Below are positions 27,166-36,302 of a DNA stretch of 64,000 bases, piece after piece. Both the position numbers and the translations under genes were made by a program. Position 1 is the first letter of the stretch; every line of letters begins with the position of its first letter. The notes under the pieces were generated by a model that did not search any database, was not told the origin of the DNA, and worked only from the letters and a program-made list of their open reading frames with translations. This DNA comes from Acidiphilium sp. PA (GTDB taxonomy: Bacteria; Pseudomonadota; Alphaproteobacteria; Acetobacterales; Acetobacteraceae): assembly GCF_026191915.1 (NCBI RefSeq), contig NZ_JAIMBY010000007.1, positions 1-64,000 on the forward strand. The letters run 5' to 3'.

Positions 27166-27932
27166 CGGTGCATTTCATCGGCGCGGGGCCGGGGGCGGCG
27201 GATTTACTGACGTTGCGCGGGCGGGATATTCTGGCGCGGTGCCGCGTGTGTTTGTTCGCGGGCTCGTTGATTCCGCGCGCGATGCTGGCGCATTGCCCGG
27301 CGGGGGCGCGGATTGTCGATACCGCGCCCATGAGCCTTGATCAGATCGAGGCGGAGTTTGTGGCCGCGGCGGCGGCGGGGCTGGATGTGGCGCGGCTGCA
27401 TTCGGGGGATCTGTCGCTGTATTCGGCGGTGGCGGAGCAGATCAGGCGGCTGGAGCGGCTGGGCATCGACTACACGATGACGCCGGGGGTGCCGGCGTTT
27501 GCGGCGGCGGCGGCGGCGCTGGGGCAGGAGCTGACCTTGCCGGAGATTGCGCAGAGCCTGGTGATCACGCGGATTTCCGGGCGGGCTTCGGCGATGCCGG
27601 CGGGTGAGACGCTCGAAGGGTTTGCGCGGACCGGGGCGATGCTCGCGGTGCATCTGGCGATCCATGCGATCGGGGCGGTGGTGGCGCGGCTCGTGCCGTT
27701 TTACGGGGTGGATTGCCCGGTCGCGGTGGTGGCGCGGGCGAGTTGGCCGGATCAGCGGATCGTGCGGGCGAATTTGGGCACGATCGAGGCGGTGCTGGCG
27801 GCTGACAAGGTCGAGCGGACGGCGGTGATATTGGTGGGGCCGGGTCTGGCGGGGGGTGCGGCGCGGGAGAGTGCCTTGTATGATGCGGCTTATGACCGGC
27901 GGTTTCGCTCATCGGCGGGGGATAACTCGTGA
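27162..27932 (+). CDS. cobM: Precorrin-4 C11-methyltransferase
   Basis: This 256-residue SAM-dependent methylase acts at C11 of precorrin-4. Family segments are [16 protein letters not shown] (4-19), [27 protein letters not shown] and [15 protein letters not shown]. The start is GTG 27162 overlapping cobE. The 3' end overlaps convergent cbiD by 43 bases. Confidence 0.95.
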   Translation: MTVHFIGAGPGAADLLTLRGRDILARCRVCLFAGSLIPRAMLAHCPAGARIVDTAPMSLDQIEAEFVAAAAAGLDVARLHSGDLSLYSAVAEQIRRLERLGIDYTMTPGVPAFAAAAAALGQELTLPEIAQSLVITRISGRASAMPAGETLEGFARTGAMLAVHLAIHAIGAVVARLVPFYGVDCPVAVVARASWPDQRIVRANLGTIEAVLAADKVERTAVILVGPGLAGGAARESALYDAAYDRRFRSSAGDNS

Positions 27933-29011
27933 ACCGGCGCGAATCCGGCGCGACCGGCGATGGCGCCGGTGCGGTCGAACAGGATGATTTCGAGATCGAT
28001 CGCGGCCGGGGCGAGCACGGTGGCGGCGGTGCGCCAGGCGGCTTGGGCGACGGTATCGCCGAGATCGAGGCCGGTGGCGGCGGCGTGATCGAAGATTTCG
28101 GCGGTGGTGTTGGCGGCGAGGATGGTGGCGGTGAAGGCGGCGGGCGCGCCGCTGGTGTGGGCGAGCGACGCGAGGGCGGTGCGGTCGACCGCGTTGCGGC
28201 TGGAATGGAGATCGAGCCTGCCCTGGGCAAGTTTGGTCATTTTGGCGACGCCGCCGGCGATGGTGAGGCGGGGGATCGGGTTGCGGCGGAGGTATTTCAG
28301 CAGGCCGCCGGCGAAATCGCCCATTTCGATCAGGGCGGTGTCTTCGAGATTGTGCAGGGCCTGGACGGCGCGTTCGGAGGTGCGGCCGGTGGCGCCGGCG
28401 ATGTGGGTGATGCCGGAGGCGCGCGCGACATCGATGCCGCGGTGGATACTGTCGATCCAGGCGGCGCAGGAGAACGGGATGACGATGCCGGTGGTGCCGA
28501 GAATCGAGAGGCCGCCGACGATGCCGAGGCGGGCGTTGAGCGTGTGTTCGGCGAGGCTGGCACCGCCGGGGATGGCGATTTCGACGATGAAATCGGGGTC
28601 GGGCCCGGCGATTTCGGTGAGCGCCTGGCGGATCATGGCGCGCGGGGTGGGGTTGATGGCGGGTTCGCCGGGCGGGATGGGCAGGCCGGGGCGGGTGACG
28701 GTGCCGACGCCTTCGCCGGCGCGGAAGATGATGCCGGCACCGGGCGTGGCGGCGCTGATGGTGGCGCGGACCAGGGCGCCGTGGGTGACATCCGGATCGT
28801 CACCGGCGTCTTTGACGATGGCGGCGGTCGCGGTGGTTGCGGTGCGGGTGGCCTCCGCGAGGGTGAAGCTGGTGGTGGCACCGCTGGGCAGGGTGATGGT
28901 GACGGGATCGGGGAAGGCGCCGGTCAGCAGCGCCGCGCAGGCGGATTTGGCCGCGGCGGTCGCACAGGCGCCCGTGGTCCAGCCACGGCGGAGCGGCGTC
29001 CGGTTGGTCAC
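27890..29011 (-). CDS. cbiD: Cobalt-precorrin-5B C1-methyltransferase CbiD
   Basis: The signature N-terminus [18 protein letters not shown], then [25 protein letters not shown] and [13 protein letters not shown] identify CbiD. This enzyme methylates C1, and in this genome it presumably serves in place of CobF, which I do not find. I chose GTG 29011 because it gives the normal short leader before LRRGW. A TTG at 29080 would add 23 residues unlike the family. Ribosome binding is weak for both. The gene lies opposite the corrin operons, convergent with cobM and divergent from cobA. Confidence 0.92.
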   Translation of the reverse strand: MTNRTPLRRGWTTGACATAAAKSACAALLTGAFPDPVTITLPSGATTSFTLAEATRTATTATAAIVKDAGDDPDVTHGALVRATISAATPGAGIIFRAGEGVGTVTRPGLPIPPGEPAINPTPRAMIRQALTEIAGPDPDFIVEIAIPGGASLAEHTLNARLGIVGGLSILGTTGIVIPFSCAAWIDSIHRGIDVARASGITHIAGATGRTSERAVQALHNLEDTALIEMGDFAGGLLKYLRRNPIPRLTIAGGVAKMTKLAQGRLDLHSSRNAVDRTALASLAHTSGAPAAFTATILAANTTAEIFDHAAATGLDLGDTVAQAAWRTAATVLAPAAIDLEIILFDRTGAIAGRAGFAPVHELSPADERNRRS

Positions 29012-29091
29012 AGAGGTGGATATAACCGTGGACGCCCAACAAGTCACACAGCAATGACGCACGGACGGTTTCCGCAGCAATCCCTCAAGGT

Positions 29092-29150
29092 CGAAACGTT
29101 TTTTTGCTTCTTTTTTTCCAAAAAAAGCAGTGCTTGCTTCTTATTGGATG
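29092..29150. repeat. Single arm of the dispersed T/A repeat (copy E)
   Basis: AACGTTTTTTTGCTTC is followed by TTTTTTTCCAAAAAAAGCAG and CTTGCTTCTTATTGG. It lies between the divergent cbiD and cobA starts, a position where a terminator would be of no use to either gene. Confidence 0.7.
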
Positions 29151-29163
29151 ATGGATTTCGCCG

Positions 29164-29964
29164 ATGACCAGCCTGGATGAGATAATGACCGATCTGCCAC
29201 GCCTGAACCCGGGTGAGGTCTGGCTGGCCGGTGCCGGGCCCGGTGATCCGGCGCATCTGACGTTGCTGACGCTATCGGGGCTCGGGCAGGCGGATGCGGT
29301 GGTGCATGATGCGTTGATCGATCCGCGTGTGCTGGACTTGGCGCGGGCGGGGGCCGAGTTGATTCCGGCGGGCAAGCGGGGCGGCAAGCCATCGGCGGTG
29401 CAGGCGGATATCACGGCGCAGTTGATCGCGCTGGCGCGGGCGGGGCGGCGGGTGTTGCGGCTGAAGGGCGGCGATCCGTTCATGTTCGGGCGCGGTGGCG
29501 AAGAGGCTTTGACGCTGGCGGCGCAGGGGGTGCGGTTTCGGATTGTGCCGGGCCTCACGTCGGGGTTGGCGAGCATGGCGGCGTCGTTGATCCCCCTGAC
29601 GTTGCGCGGGGTCAATCAGGCGGTGGTGCTGGCGACCGGGCATGGTGCGGACCGGGCGGACGGGATGGATTGGGCGGCGCTGGCGCGGCTCGGTCAGCCG
29701 ATCGTGCTGTATATGGCGATGACCAATCTGACCTCGATCACGGCGGCGCTGATGGCGGGCGGGTTGAGCGGGGCGACGCCGGCGGCGGCGATCGCCTCCG
29801 CGACGCTGGCGGCGCAGCGGATTCTGGTGACGGATCTGGCGCGGCTTGCCGAGCGCGTGACGAGCGAGGGGATTGCGGCACCGGCGATCGTCGTGATCGG
29901 GCGGGTGGTGGCGTCACGCGCGCGGTTGCTGGAATTGTTGCCGGCGTTGGAGGCGATGGCGTGA
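29164..29964 (+). CDS. cobA: Uroporphyrinogen-III C-methyltransferase
   Basis: The 266-residue SUMT makes precorrin-2, the branch point to B12. Motifs are VWLAGAGPGDPAHLTLLTL, DAVVHDALID, LRLKGGDPFMFGRGGEEA and VPGLTSGLASMAA. No CysG-type dehydrogenase/ferrochelatase domain is attached, so it is the stand-alone type dedicated to corrin synthesis. An internal ATG at 29185 is an alternative start. It is followed by cobB with TGATG coupling. Confidence 0.95.
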   Translation: MTSLDEIMTDLPRLNPGEVWLAGAGPGDPAHLTLLTLSGLGQADAVVHDALIDPRVLDLARAGAELIPAGKRGGKPSAVQADITAQLIALARAGRRVLRLKGGDPFMFGRGGEEALTLAAQGVRFRIVPGLTSGLASMAASLIPLTLRGVNQAVVLATGHGADRADGMDWAALARLGQPIVLYMAMTNLTSITAALMAGGLSGATPAAAIASATLAAQRILVTDLARLAERVTSEGIAAPAIVVIGRVVASRARLLELLPALEAMA

Positions 29965-31304
29965 TGACGGTTGCCTCAAAAACGCGGGCGTTGGTGATTG
30001 CGGCGCCGCGTTCGGGCAGCGGCAAGACGATGGTGACGCTGGCGCTGGCCGCCGCGCTGCGGCGGCGCGGGCTGATGGTGCGCTGCGCGAAATCGGGGCC
30101 GGATTATATCGATCCCGCGTTTCATCAGGCGGCTTCGGGGCATCCCGGGGTTAATCTGGACAGTTGGGCGATGGCGCCGGACCTGCTGGCGGCGATTCTG
30201 GTGGCGCAGGGGCGCGATGCCGATGTGCTGCTGATCGAGGCCTCGATGGGCTTGTTCGACGGGGTGGGCGAGACGGCGCTGCGGCGGGGGGCCGCGGCGG
30301 ATATCGCGGCGCGATTCGACCTGCCGGTGGTGCTGGTGCTCGATGTTTCGGGCCAGTCGCAATCGGCGGCGGCGGTGGCGGCGGGGTTTGCCGGGTTCGA
30401 TCCGGCGGTGCGGGTCGCGGGCGTGGTGCTGAACCGGGTGGGCAGCGCGCGGCACCGCGAGGGGATCGTGGCGGCGATGGCGCGGGCCGGGGTTGCGGTG
30501 TTCGGCAGTTTTCCGCGCGATCCGGCATTGGGTCTGGCCGAGCGGCATCTGGGCCTGGTGCAGGCGCGCGAGCAGGATGGGCTCGCGGGCTATTGCGCGG
30601 GGCTGGGCGAACGGGCCGAGCGGGACTGCGATGTCGATGGGTTGCTGGCGGCTGCCGGGGTGATTGATTGTGATGGCGCGGGCAGCGGGGCGGCGGTGCC
30701 GCCGCCGGGGCAGCGGATTGCACTGGCCGATGATGCGGCGTTCGGTTTCATGTATCCGCATGTCGTGGCGGGGTGGCGCGCGGCGGGGGCGGAGATCGTG
30801 GCGTTTTCGCCGCTGGCGGATGAGGCGCCGCCGGATGGGTGCGATGCGTGCTGGCTGCCGGGCGGATATCCGGAACTGCACGCGCCCGCGCTGGCGGCGG
30901 CCGGGCGGTTTCAGGCCGGGTTGCGCGATTTCGCGGCACGCTGGCCGGTGCATGGCGAGTGCGGCGGGTTCATGGTGCTGGGGGTGGCGCTGGAAGATGC
31001 GGATGGCGTTCGCCATGCGATGACCGGGTTGCTCGGCCATGAGACGAGTTTCGCGCGGCGCCGGCTGCATCTGGGCTATCGCGAGGCAGTGCTGTGCGCC
31101 GATGGGCCGCTTGGTGCGGCCGGGGCGGTGGTGCGGGGCCATGAGTTTCATTATGCCAGCGTGACCGTGCCGGGCGGCGATGCGCCGTTCGCCATGATGC
31201 ACGATGCGCTGGGTGCCGCGCGCGGGCCGGAGGGCGGGCGGCGGGGGCGCGTGTCCGGCACGTTTTTTCATCTGATCGCTTCCGTTGACCGAGGATCGCC
31301 ATGA
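29964..31304 (+). CDS. cobB: Cobyrinic (hydrogenobyrinic) acid a,c-diamide synthase
   Basis: The 446-residue ATP- and glutamine-dependent amidase acts on the a and c carboxylates before cobalt insertion in the aerobic route. The P-loop APRSGSGKT lies at 14-22. CAKSGPDYIDPAFHQAASGHPGVNLD follows, and the GATase nucleophile Cys sits in HGECGGFMVLG. EFHYAS comes near the end. ATG 29964 overlaps the cobA stop (TGATG); GTG 29961 is equally placed. It overlaps cobT by four bases. Confidence 0.95.
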   Translation: MTVASKTRALVIAAPRSGSGKTMVTLALAAALRRRGLMVRCAKSGPDYIDPAFHQAASGHPGVNLDSWAMAPDLLAAILVAQGRDADVLLIEASMGLFDGVGETALRRGAAADIAARFDLPVVLVLDVSGQSQSAAAVAAGFAGFDPAVRVAGVVLNRVGSARHREGIVAAMARAGVAVFGSFPRDPALGLAERHLGLVQAREQDGLAGYCAGLGERAERDCDVDGLLAAAGVIDCDGAGSGAAVPPPGQRIALADDAAFGFMYPHVVAGWRAAGAEIVAFSPLADEAPPDGCDACWLPGGYPELHAPALAAAGRFQAGLRDFAARWPVHGECGGFMVLGVALEDADGVRHAMTGLLGHETSFARRRLHLGYREAVLCADGPLGAAGAVVRGHEFHYASVTVPGGDAPFAMMHDALGAARGPEGGRRGRVSGTFFHLIASVDRGSP

Positions 31305-32308
31305 CCGATTTTGCCGCCGTTCGCGCCCGTTGCGCCGATCTGCCGCCGGCGGATGAGGCCGCCGCCGCCGCCGTGCGGGCGCGCCAGGACACACTGACCA
31401 AGCCACCGGGCAGCCTGGGGCGGCTCGAGGAGGTTGTGGCGTGGCTCGCCTCCTGGCAGGGACGGGCGATGCCGCGGCTCGACCGCGTGGCGGTGCTGGT
31501 GTTCGCGGGCAATCATGGCGTGGTGGCGCAGGGGGTTTCGCCCTATCCGCCGGCGGTGACGGCGCAGATGGTCGGGAATTTCGCGGCGGGCGGGGCGGCG
31601 ATCAATCAGCTGGCGGGGCTGGCGGGCGCGGCGCTGCGGGTGATTCCGCTGGCGCTGGAGACGCCGACCGGCGATTTCACCGCCGATGTGGCGATGACGC
31701 CGGATGCGTTCGAGGCGGCGGTGATGACGGGGTATGACGCGGTCGATCCCGGCACCGATCTGCTGTGCCTGGGTGAGATGGGTATTGGCAATACCACGGC
31801 GGCGGCGGCGCTGGCGGCGGCACTGTTCGGCGGCGATGGGGCGGACTGGGCGGGGCGGGGCACCGGCATCGATGATGCCGGGCTTGGCCGCAAGCGCGAT
31901 GCGATCGATCGCGGGTTGGCGCGGCATCGGGCCGTACTGCATGATCCGCTGGCGGCGGCCGCGTGCCTGGGCGGGCGGGAGTTGGCGGCAATTCTGGGCG
32001 CGGTGATCGCGGCACGGGTGCACCATGTGCCGGTGCTGCTGGATGGGTTCGTGTGTACCGCCGCAGCGGCGCCGCTGGCGCGGCTGGTGGCGGGCGGGCT
32101 GGATCATACGCTGATCGCGCATGCCTCGGCGGAGGCCGGGCATCGGCGCCTGGTCGCGGCGCTGGGGATGACGCCGCTGCTCGATCTGGGCATGCGGCTG
32201 GGTGAGGCTTCGGGCGCGGCGCTGGCGGTGCCGGTGGTGCGGGCGGCGCTGGCGTGCCACGCCGGCATGGCGAGTTTTGCCGAGGCGGGTGTGACGGACC
32301 GCGCATGA
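31301..32308 (+). CDS. cobT: Nicotinate-nucleotide:dimethylbenzimidazole phosphoribosyltransferase
   Basis: This 335-residue enzyme (CobU in P. denitrificans naming) activates the lower ligand to alpha-ribazole phosphate. Segments are KPPGSLGRLEEV near 34-45, FAGNHGVVAQGVSPYP, LGEMGIGNTTAAAA and LGEASGA near 300-306, whose Glu302 is the probable catalytic base by analogy with Salmonella CobT. Coupled by ATGA to cobS. Confidence 0.95.
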   Translation: MTDFAAVRARCADLPPADEAAAAAVRARQDTLTKPPGSLGRLEEVVAWLASWQGRAMPRLDRVAVLVFAGNHGVVAQGVSPYPPAVTAQMVGNFAAGGAAINQLAGLAGAALRVIPLALETPTGDFTADVAMTPDAFEAAVMTGYDAVDPGTDLLCLGEMGIGNTTAAAALAAALFGGDGADWAGRGTGIDDAGLGRKRDAIDRGLARHRAVLHDPLAAAACLGGRELAAILGAVIAARVHHVPVLLDGFVCTAAAAPLARLVAGGLDHTLIAHASAEAGHRRLVAALGMTPLLDLGMRLGEASGAALAVPVVRAALACHAGMASFAEAGVTDRA

Positions 32309-33072
32309 GCAGCGCCGGTCGCCAGATGGCCGCCGCGTTCGGCCTGCTGACCCGCCTGCCGCTGGGCGCGGCGCTGCCGGCACCGGCGATGGTCGATTAT
32401 GGCGCCAGCGTCTGGGCCTATCCGGTGGTCGGGCTGGCGGTGGGCGGCATCGCCGGGGTGGTTTACGCGCTGGCGCTCTGGCTCGGCATGGCGCCCTGGC
32501 TTGCAGCGGGTTGGGCGCTGGTGGCCAGTGTGCTCGCGACCGGCGGGCTGCACGAGGATGGGCTGGCCGATAGCGCGGATGGGCTGGGCGGCGGCGGCAC
32601 GATCGCGCGGCGGCTCGCGATCATGCGCGACAGCCGGATCGGCAGTTATGGCGCGATCGGGCTGGTGCTGGCGGTCGCGCTGCGGCTGGCGGCGATGGCG
32701 AGCATCGCGGGACCCTGGCGCGTGATGGCGGCGCTGATGGTGGCCGGCGCGTTCGGGCGCGCGGCGATGGTGGTGGTGCAGCGGCGCACCGCGTTCGCCC
32801 GGCCCGATGGGTTGGCCGCTAGCGTGGGGGTGATTCCGGCGGGACCGGCGCTTCTGGCGGAAGCGATCGCGGTGGTGGCGGCGCTGGTGCTGGTGCCGTT
32901 CTGGGCCGCCGTGCTGGCGGCGTTGCTGAGCGGTGCTGCGGCGCGGCTGTGGGCGCGGTATATCACCGGGCGGCTCGGCGGGCATACCGGGGATACGCTC
33001 GGCGCGATCGAGCTCGGCACCGAAATTCTGGTCCTCAGCCTGCTGGCATCGGTCTGGCCGGGTCTGCGATGA
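32305..33072 (+). CDS. cobS: Adenosylcobinamide-GDP ribazoletransferase
   Basis: The 255-residue membrane enzyme (CobS/CobV) joins adenosylcobinamide-GDP with alpha-ribazole. The cytoplasmic acidic motif GGLHEDGLADSADGLGGG and MRDSRIGSYGAIGL are signature. At least five hydrophobic segments follow. GHTGDTLGAIELGTEI near the C-terminus also matches. The 3' end overlaps the convergent phosphatase gene by 38 bases. Confidence 0.95.
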   Translation: MSSAGRQMAAAFGLLTRLPLGAALPAPAMVDYGASVWAYPVVGLAVGGIAGVVYALALWLGMAPWLAAGWALVASVLATGGLHEDGLADSADGLGGGGTIARRLAIMRDSRIGSYGAIGLVLAVALRLAAMASIAGPWRVMAALMVAGAFGRAAMVVVQRRTAFARPDGLAASVGVIPAGPALLAEAIAVVAALVLVPFWAAVLAALLSGAAARLWARYITGRLGGHTGDTLGAIELGTEILVLSLLASVWPGLR

Positions 33073-33604
33073 GGGTGATCGACCCCAGCGGCGGTGCGGG
33101 CGCCAGCAGATCGGGCGCGGTGCCGTTTGCCAGCGCGATCAGCAGCCGCAAAGGGCCGCCGTGCGAGATGATGATGGCGGGGCGCGCCCGGATCAGGCAG
33201 TCATGATAGGCTTCGCTGACCCTGGCGATCAGCGCGGCGCCGCTCTCGCCGCCCGGCGGCGCGAAAGTTTCGGGCGATGCGGCCCAGGCATCGAGCGCGG
33301 CGCGCGGCACGCCGTTCCAGGCGGCACCTTCCCACACGCCGAAATCGAGTTCCTGCAGGCGGGGATCGGTCTCGACCGGGAGGCCGCGCGCCGCTCCCAG
33401 CGCCTCGGCCAGGATGCGGCAGCGCCGGGCCGGGCTGGTCAGCACCAGGCTCGCCGTATGGCCGGCGAGTTGCGCGACGATCGGGGTGATGGCGGCGTGT
33501 CCCGCCGGGGACAGGGCGATATCGAGCCGGCCGTAGCAGATGCCGGCCGCGATGGCGGGTCGCGGGTGGCGGATGAGCGCAAGCGGGCAGGGGGGTGAAG
33601 CCAT
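33035..33604 (-). CDS. Histidine phosphatase, probable alpha-ribazole phosphatase
   Basis: The 189-residue phosphoglycerate-mutase-like phosphatase has the catalytic RHP in LALIRHPRP near residue 10, an arginine in SPARRC, the acid motif ELDFGVWEG and the second histidine in IISHGGPLRLL. Its position between cobS and bluB suggests removal of phosphate from alpha-ribazole 5'-phosphate or cobalamin 5'-phosphate (Salmonella CobC role); this is contextual. Its ATG (33604-33602) shares two bases with the bluB ATG on the other strand. Confidence 0.85.
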   Translation of the reverse strand: MASPPCPLALIRHPRPAIAAGICYGRLDIALSPAGHAAITPIVAQLAGHTASLVLTSPARRCRILAEALGAARGLPVETDPRLQELDFGVWEGAAWNGVPRAALDAWAASPETFAPPGGESGAALIARVSEAYHDCLIRARPAIIISHGGPLRLLIALANGTAPDLLAPAPPLGSITLIADPARPMPAG

Positions 33605-34274
33605 GGCCGATATGATAGACGAGTTTGGCACGCCTGAGGGCACCGCCGCGTTCGGGGCGACGTTTGCCGCGGCGCTCGAGGCGCTATTCACCCTGCGGCG
33701 CGATGTGCGGCATTTCCGGCGCGATGCGTTGCCGCCCGGAACCATCGAACGGCTGCTTGCCATCGCCTGCCGGGCGCCCTCGGTCGGGTTCAGCCAGCCG
33801 TGGCGGTTCGTGCTGGTCGATGATCCGGCACGGCGGCGCCTGGTGCGGGAGAATTTCGTGGCGTGCAACGACGCTGCCCGGCTGGGCTATGACGATGAGC
33901 GGGCGGCGCTGTATGCGCGGCTGAAACTCGCCGGGCTGGACGAAGCGCCCTGTCATATCGGCGTGTTCGCCGAACCCGATCCCGCCACCGGCCACGGGCT
34001 GGGGCGGCGGACGATGAAGGAGACGATCGCCTATTCGGTGGTGATGGCGATCCACACGCTCTGGCTTGCGGCGCGGGCGGAGGGTATCGGGCTCGGCTGG
34101 GTGTCCATTCTCGATCCCGCCGCGCTCGCCGCGGCGCTCGATGTGCCGGCGGGGTGGCAGTTTATCGGTTATCTCTGCATCGGTTATCCGCAGGCGGCGC
34201 ACCGGACGCCGGAACTGGAGCGTGAGGGTTGGGAGCGGCGCGTCGATACCGAAGCGATGATTTTCCGGCGTTGA
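33603..34274 (+). CDS. bluB: 5,6-dimethylbenzimidazole synthase
   Basis: The 223-residue flavin-destructase of the nitroreductase fold fragments reduced FMN with O2 to make the B12 lower ligand. Hallmarks are RRDVRHFRRD (FMN phosphate contact), ACRAPSVGFSQPWRFVLV, and the C-terminal LCIGYPQ with EREGWERR. ATG 33603 has a strong GGGGGGTG Shine-Dalgarno six bases upstream. It shows that the organism makes true cobalamin in air. Confidence 0.95.
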   Translation: MADMIDEFGTPEGTAAFGATFAAALEALFTLRRDVRHFRRDALPPGTIERLLAIACRAPSVGFSQPWRFVLVDDPARRRLVRENFVACNDAARLGYDDERAALYARLKLAGLDEAPCHIGVFAEPDPATGHGLGRRTMKETIAYSVVMAIHTLWLAARAEGIGLGWVSILDPAALAAALDVPAGWQFIGYLCIGYPQAAHRTPELEREGWERRVDTEAMIFRR

Positions 34275-34308
34275 TCGCCATATGTGAATGATCATGGAGA
34301 AGAGCGGT

Positions 34309-34965
34309 ATGAAACCACGCCTGATTGCGCCCGCGTTGATGAGTGTGGCGCTCAGCGCCTGTTCCGTCGTTGGCATTCGCGCGGGTACGCCTGAGCCGAA
34401 ATATCAGGTGATCGGCACGGTGGGCGCGGTGCAGATCCGCCGCTACGCGCCCCGGATTGCCGCGGAAACCACCGTTCACGGCAGCGTTTATCATGCGCGC
34501 AACCAGGGATTTCGCCGCCTCGCCGGCTATATATTCGGCGGCAACCGCACGCGCGCGACCATTGCCATGACGGCGCCGGTCGCACAGACCGCCGATGCGG
34601 CATCCGAAAAAATCGCGATGACCGCGCCGGTCGATCAGTCGCAGAGCGGGCCTGATGCCTGGACCATTCGCTTCTACATGCCCGCAGGCTATACGATGGA
34701 AACCCTGCCGGTGCCGAACGATCCCAAGGTGCATCTGGTGACGGTGCCGGCCGAAGATTACGCCGCGCTGCGCTTCTCCGGCGTGCCCAACCAGACATCG
34801 GTCGCCCGCGAACAGGCGCGGCTGCTCGCGGCGCTGAAATCGAGCGCGTGGACGCCGGCCGGCGAGCCTGCTGCCTGGTTCTATGACCCGCCCTGGACGC
34901 TGCCATTCCTGCGGCGAAATGAGGCGGTCGTGAAAGTGACTCGGGCGGTTGGGTCGTCCGGTTAG
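34309..34965 (+). CDS. SOUL-family heme-binding lipoprotein
   Basis: The protein has 218 residues from ATG 34309 (GGAG nine bases upstream). A short basic-hydrophobic signal ends in the lipobox LSAC near residue 18, so a lipoprotein is likely. The mature part matches SOUL/HBP domains: YQVIGTVGAVQIRRYAP, an FRRLAGYIFGGNR segment, and the duplicated phrase IAMTAPV. Heme or tetrapyrrole binding is the family theme; its role in bacteria is unknown. It directly follows bluB, so it could bind a tetrapyrrole of the B12 or heme pathway, which is speculation. The 3' end overlaps the convergent CoA-transferase by four bases. Confidence 0.85.
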   Translation: MKPRLIAPALMSVALSACSVVGIRAGTPEPKYQVIGTVGAVQIRRYAPRIAAETTVHGSVYHARNQGFRRLAGYIFGGNRTRATIAMTAPVAQTADAASEKIAMTAPVDQSQSGPDAWTIRFYMPAGYTMETLPVPNDPKVHLVTVPAEDYAALRFSGVPNQTSVAREQARLLAALKSSAWTPAGEPAAWFYDPPWTLPFLRRNEAVVKVTRAVGSSG

Positions 34966-36215
34966 GGTTGGTCGGGGGCGGTTGCCTTGAGCACGCCGCG
35001 CGCCTGAAGGGTTTCGATCGTGCCCGGCTCGACATCGATCAGGCGCAGGATTGCGGCGGTGTCCGCGCCGAGCGCGGGGGCCGGCCTTGCCATGGCGCCC
35101 GGCGTTGCCGAGAGACGGGCGGGGATATTGTGCATCGGCAACCGGCCCATGTCGGCGTCGGGCAGGCTGATCAAAGCTTCGCGCTCGCGGATGAATGGGC
35201 TGTCCATCAGATCCGCCGGATCGCACACCGGACCGACCGTGACGCCCGCCTGTTCGAATACGGCAAGGGCTTCGGCCTGGGTGTGGGCGGCCATGAAGGC
35301 GGCGACGATCGGGTCGAGGATGTCATTGTTGGCGACGCGGGCGGAGTTGGTCGCGAAGCGGGGGTCGGTGATCAGGTCGGGCCGACCGATCGCGCGGAAC
35401 AGGCGTTCGGCCATCACCTGCATCGAGGCGGATAGAGCGACGTATTTACCATCGGCGCAGCAATAGACGTTGCGCGGGGCGGTGGTGCCGGAGCGGCTGC
35501 CGTGACGGGCGGGGACTTTGCCGGTGAGCGCGTAATTGGCTGCCTGCGGCCCGAGCACGCTCAACATGCTCTCGAACAGCGACAGGTCGATCACCTGCCC
35601 GGCGCCGCCTGCGACCTCGACATGGCGCAGCGCGATCATGATGGCGGTGGCGCCGTACAGGCCGGTGATCATGTCCGCGAGGGCGAGCGGCGGCAGCACC
35701 GGCGGACGATCGGGGAAGCCGTTCATGGTCGCGAAGCCCGACATCGCCTCGACCAGACTGCCGAAGCCGGGCTTGCCGGCGAACGGGCCGGTCTGGCCCC
35801 AGCCGGAGATCCGCACCACGATCAGGCGCGGATTGGCGGCGAACAGCACATCCGGCCCCAGACCCATGCGATCGAGCTTGCCGGGGATGAAATTCTCGAC
35901 CAGCACATCCGCGATCGCGGCCAGGCGCAGCAGCAGCGCCAGCCCCGCCGCATCGCGATAGTCGAGCGCCAGACTGCGCTTGTTGCGCGCATAGACCTTC
36001 CAATGGGTCGCGATATCCTCGACGCGCCAGTTGCGCAGATCGTCGCCGCCCCTGGGGTTTTCCACCTTGATGACATCGGCACCGAAATCGGCCAGCACAT
36101 GCGTCACCACATTGCCTGCGACCAGCCGGGACAGGTCGAGCACGCGGATGTCCTTCAGCGGCGCCGGTGCATCGGGCTCATAGCGTTTTTCATGCAACCC
36201 AGCGCCCGTCATCAC
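34962..36215 (-). CDS. CaiB/BaiF family (family III) CoA-transferase
   Basis: This 417-residue protein has the N-terminal LKDIRVLDLSRLVAGNVVTHVLADFGADVIKVENP typical of the family. RNKRSLALDYRD, the VRISGWGQTGPFAGKPGFGSLVEAMSG block and IDLSLFESMLSVLG are further hallmarks. It should move CoA between carboxylic acids, via an aspartyl-CoA thioester in known members. Substrates are unknown. It is divergently paired with a CitE-like lyase 87 bp away, suggesting joint conversion of a dicarboxylic acid such as a malate or methylmalate derivative. Confidence 0.92.
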   Translation of the reverse strand: MMTGAGLHEKRYEPDAPAPLKDIRVLDLSRLVAGNVVTHVLADFGADVIKVENPRGGDDLRNWRVEDIATHWKVYARNKRSLALDYRDAAGLALLLRLAAIADVLVENFIPGKLDRMGLGPDVLFAANPRLIVVRISGWGQTGPFAGKPGFGSLVEAMSGFATMNGFPDRPPVLPPLALADMITGLYGATAIMIALRHVEVAGGAGQVIDLSLFESMLSVLGPQAANYALTGKVPARHGSRSGTTAPRNVYCCADGKYVALSASMQVMAERLFRAIGRPDLITDPRFATNSARVANNDILDPIVAAFMAAHTQAEALAVFEQAGVTVGPVCDPADLMDSPFIREREALISLPDADMGRLPMHNIPARLSATPGAMARPAPALGADTAAILRLIDVEPGTIETLQARGVLKATAPDQP

Positions 36216-36302
36216 AATGCTCCCTCATGCTCTGAATTCATTATAGACAGGTCGTAGCCCCTGCCCAATGATGCGGCGGCGCGGCGGCACCGAGGAACGA
36301 TC

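Noticed and set aside
33540-33602. Upstream start for bluB at 33540
   Set aside because: The added residues overlap the phosphatase coding region and are unlike BluB; ATG 33603 has a much better Shine-Dalgarno.
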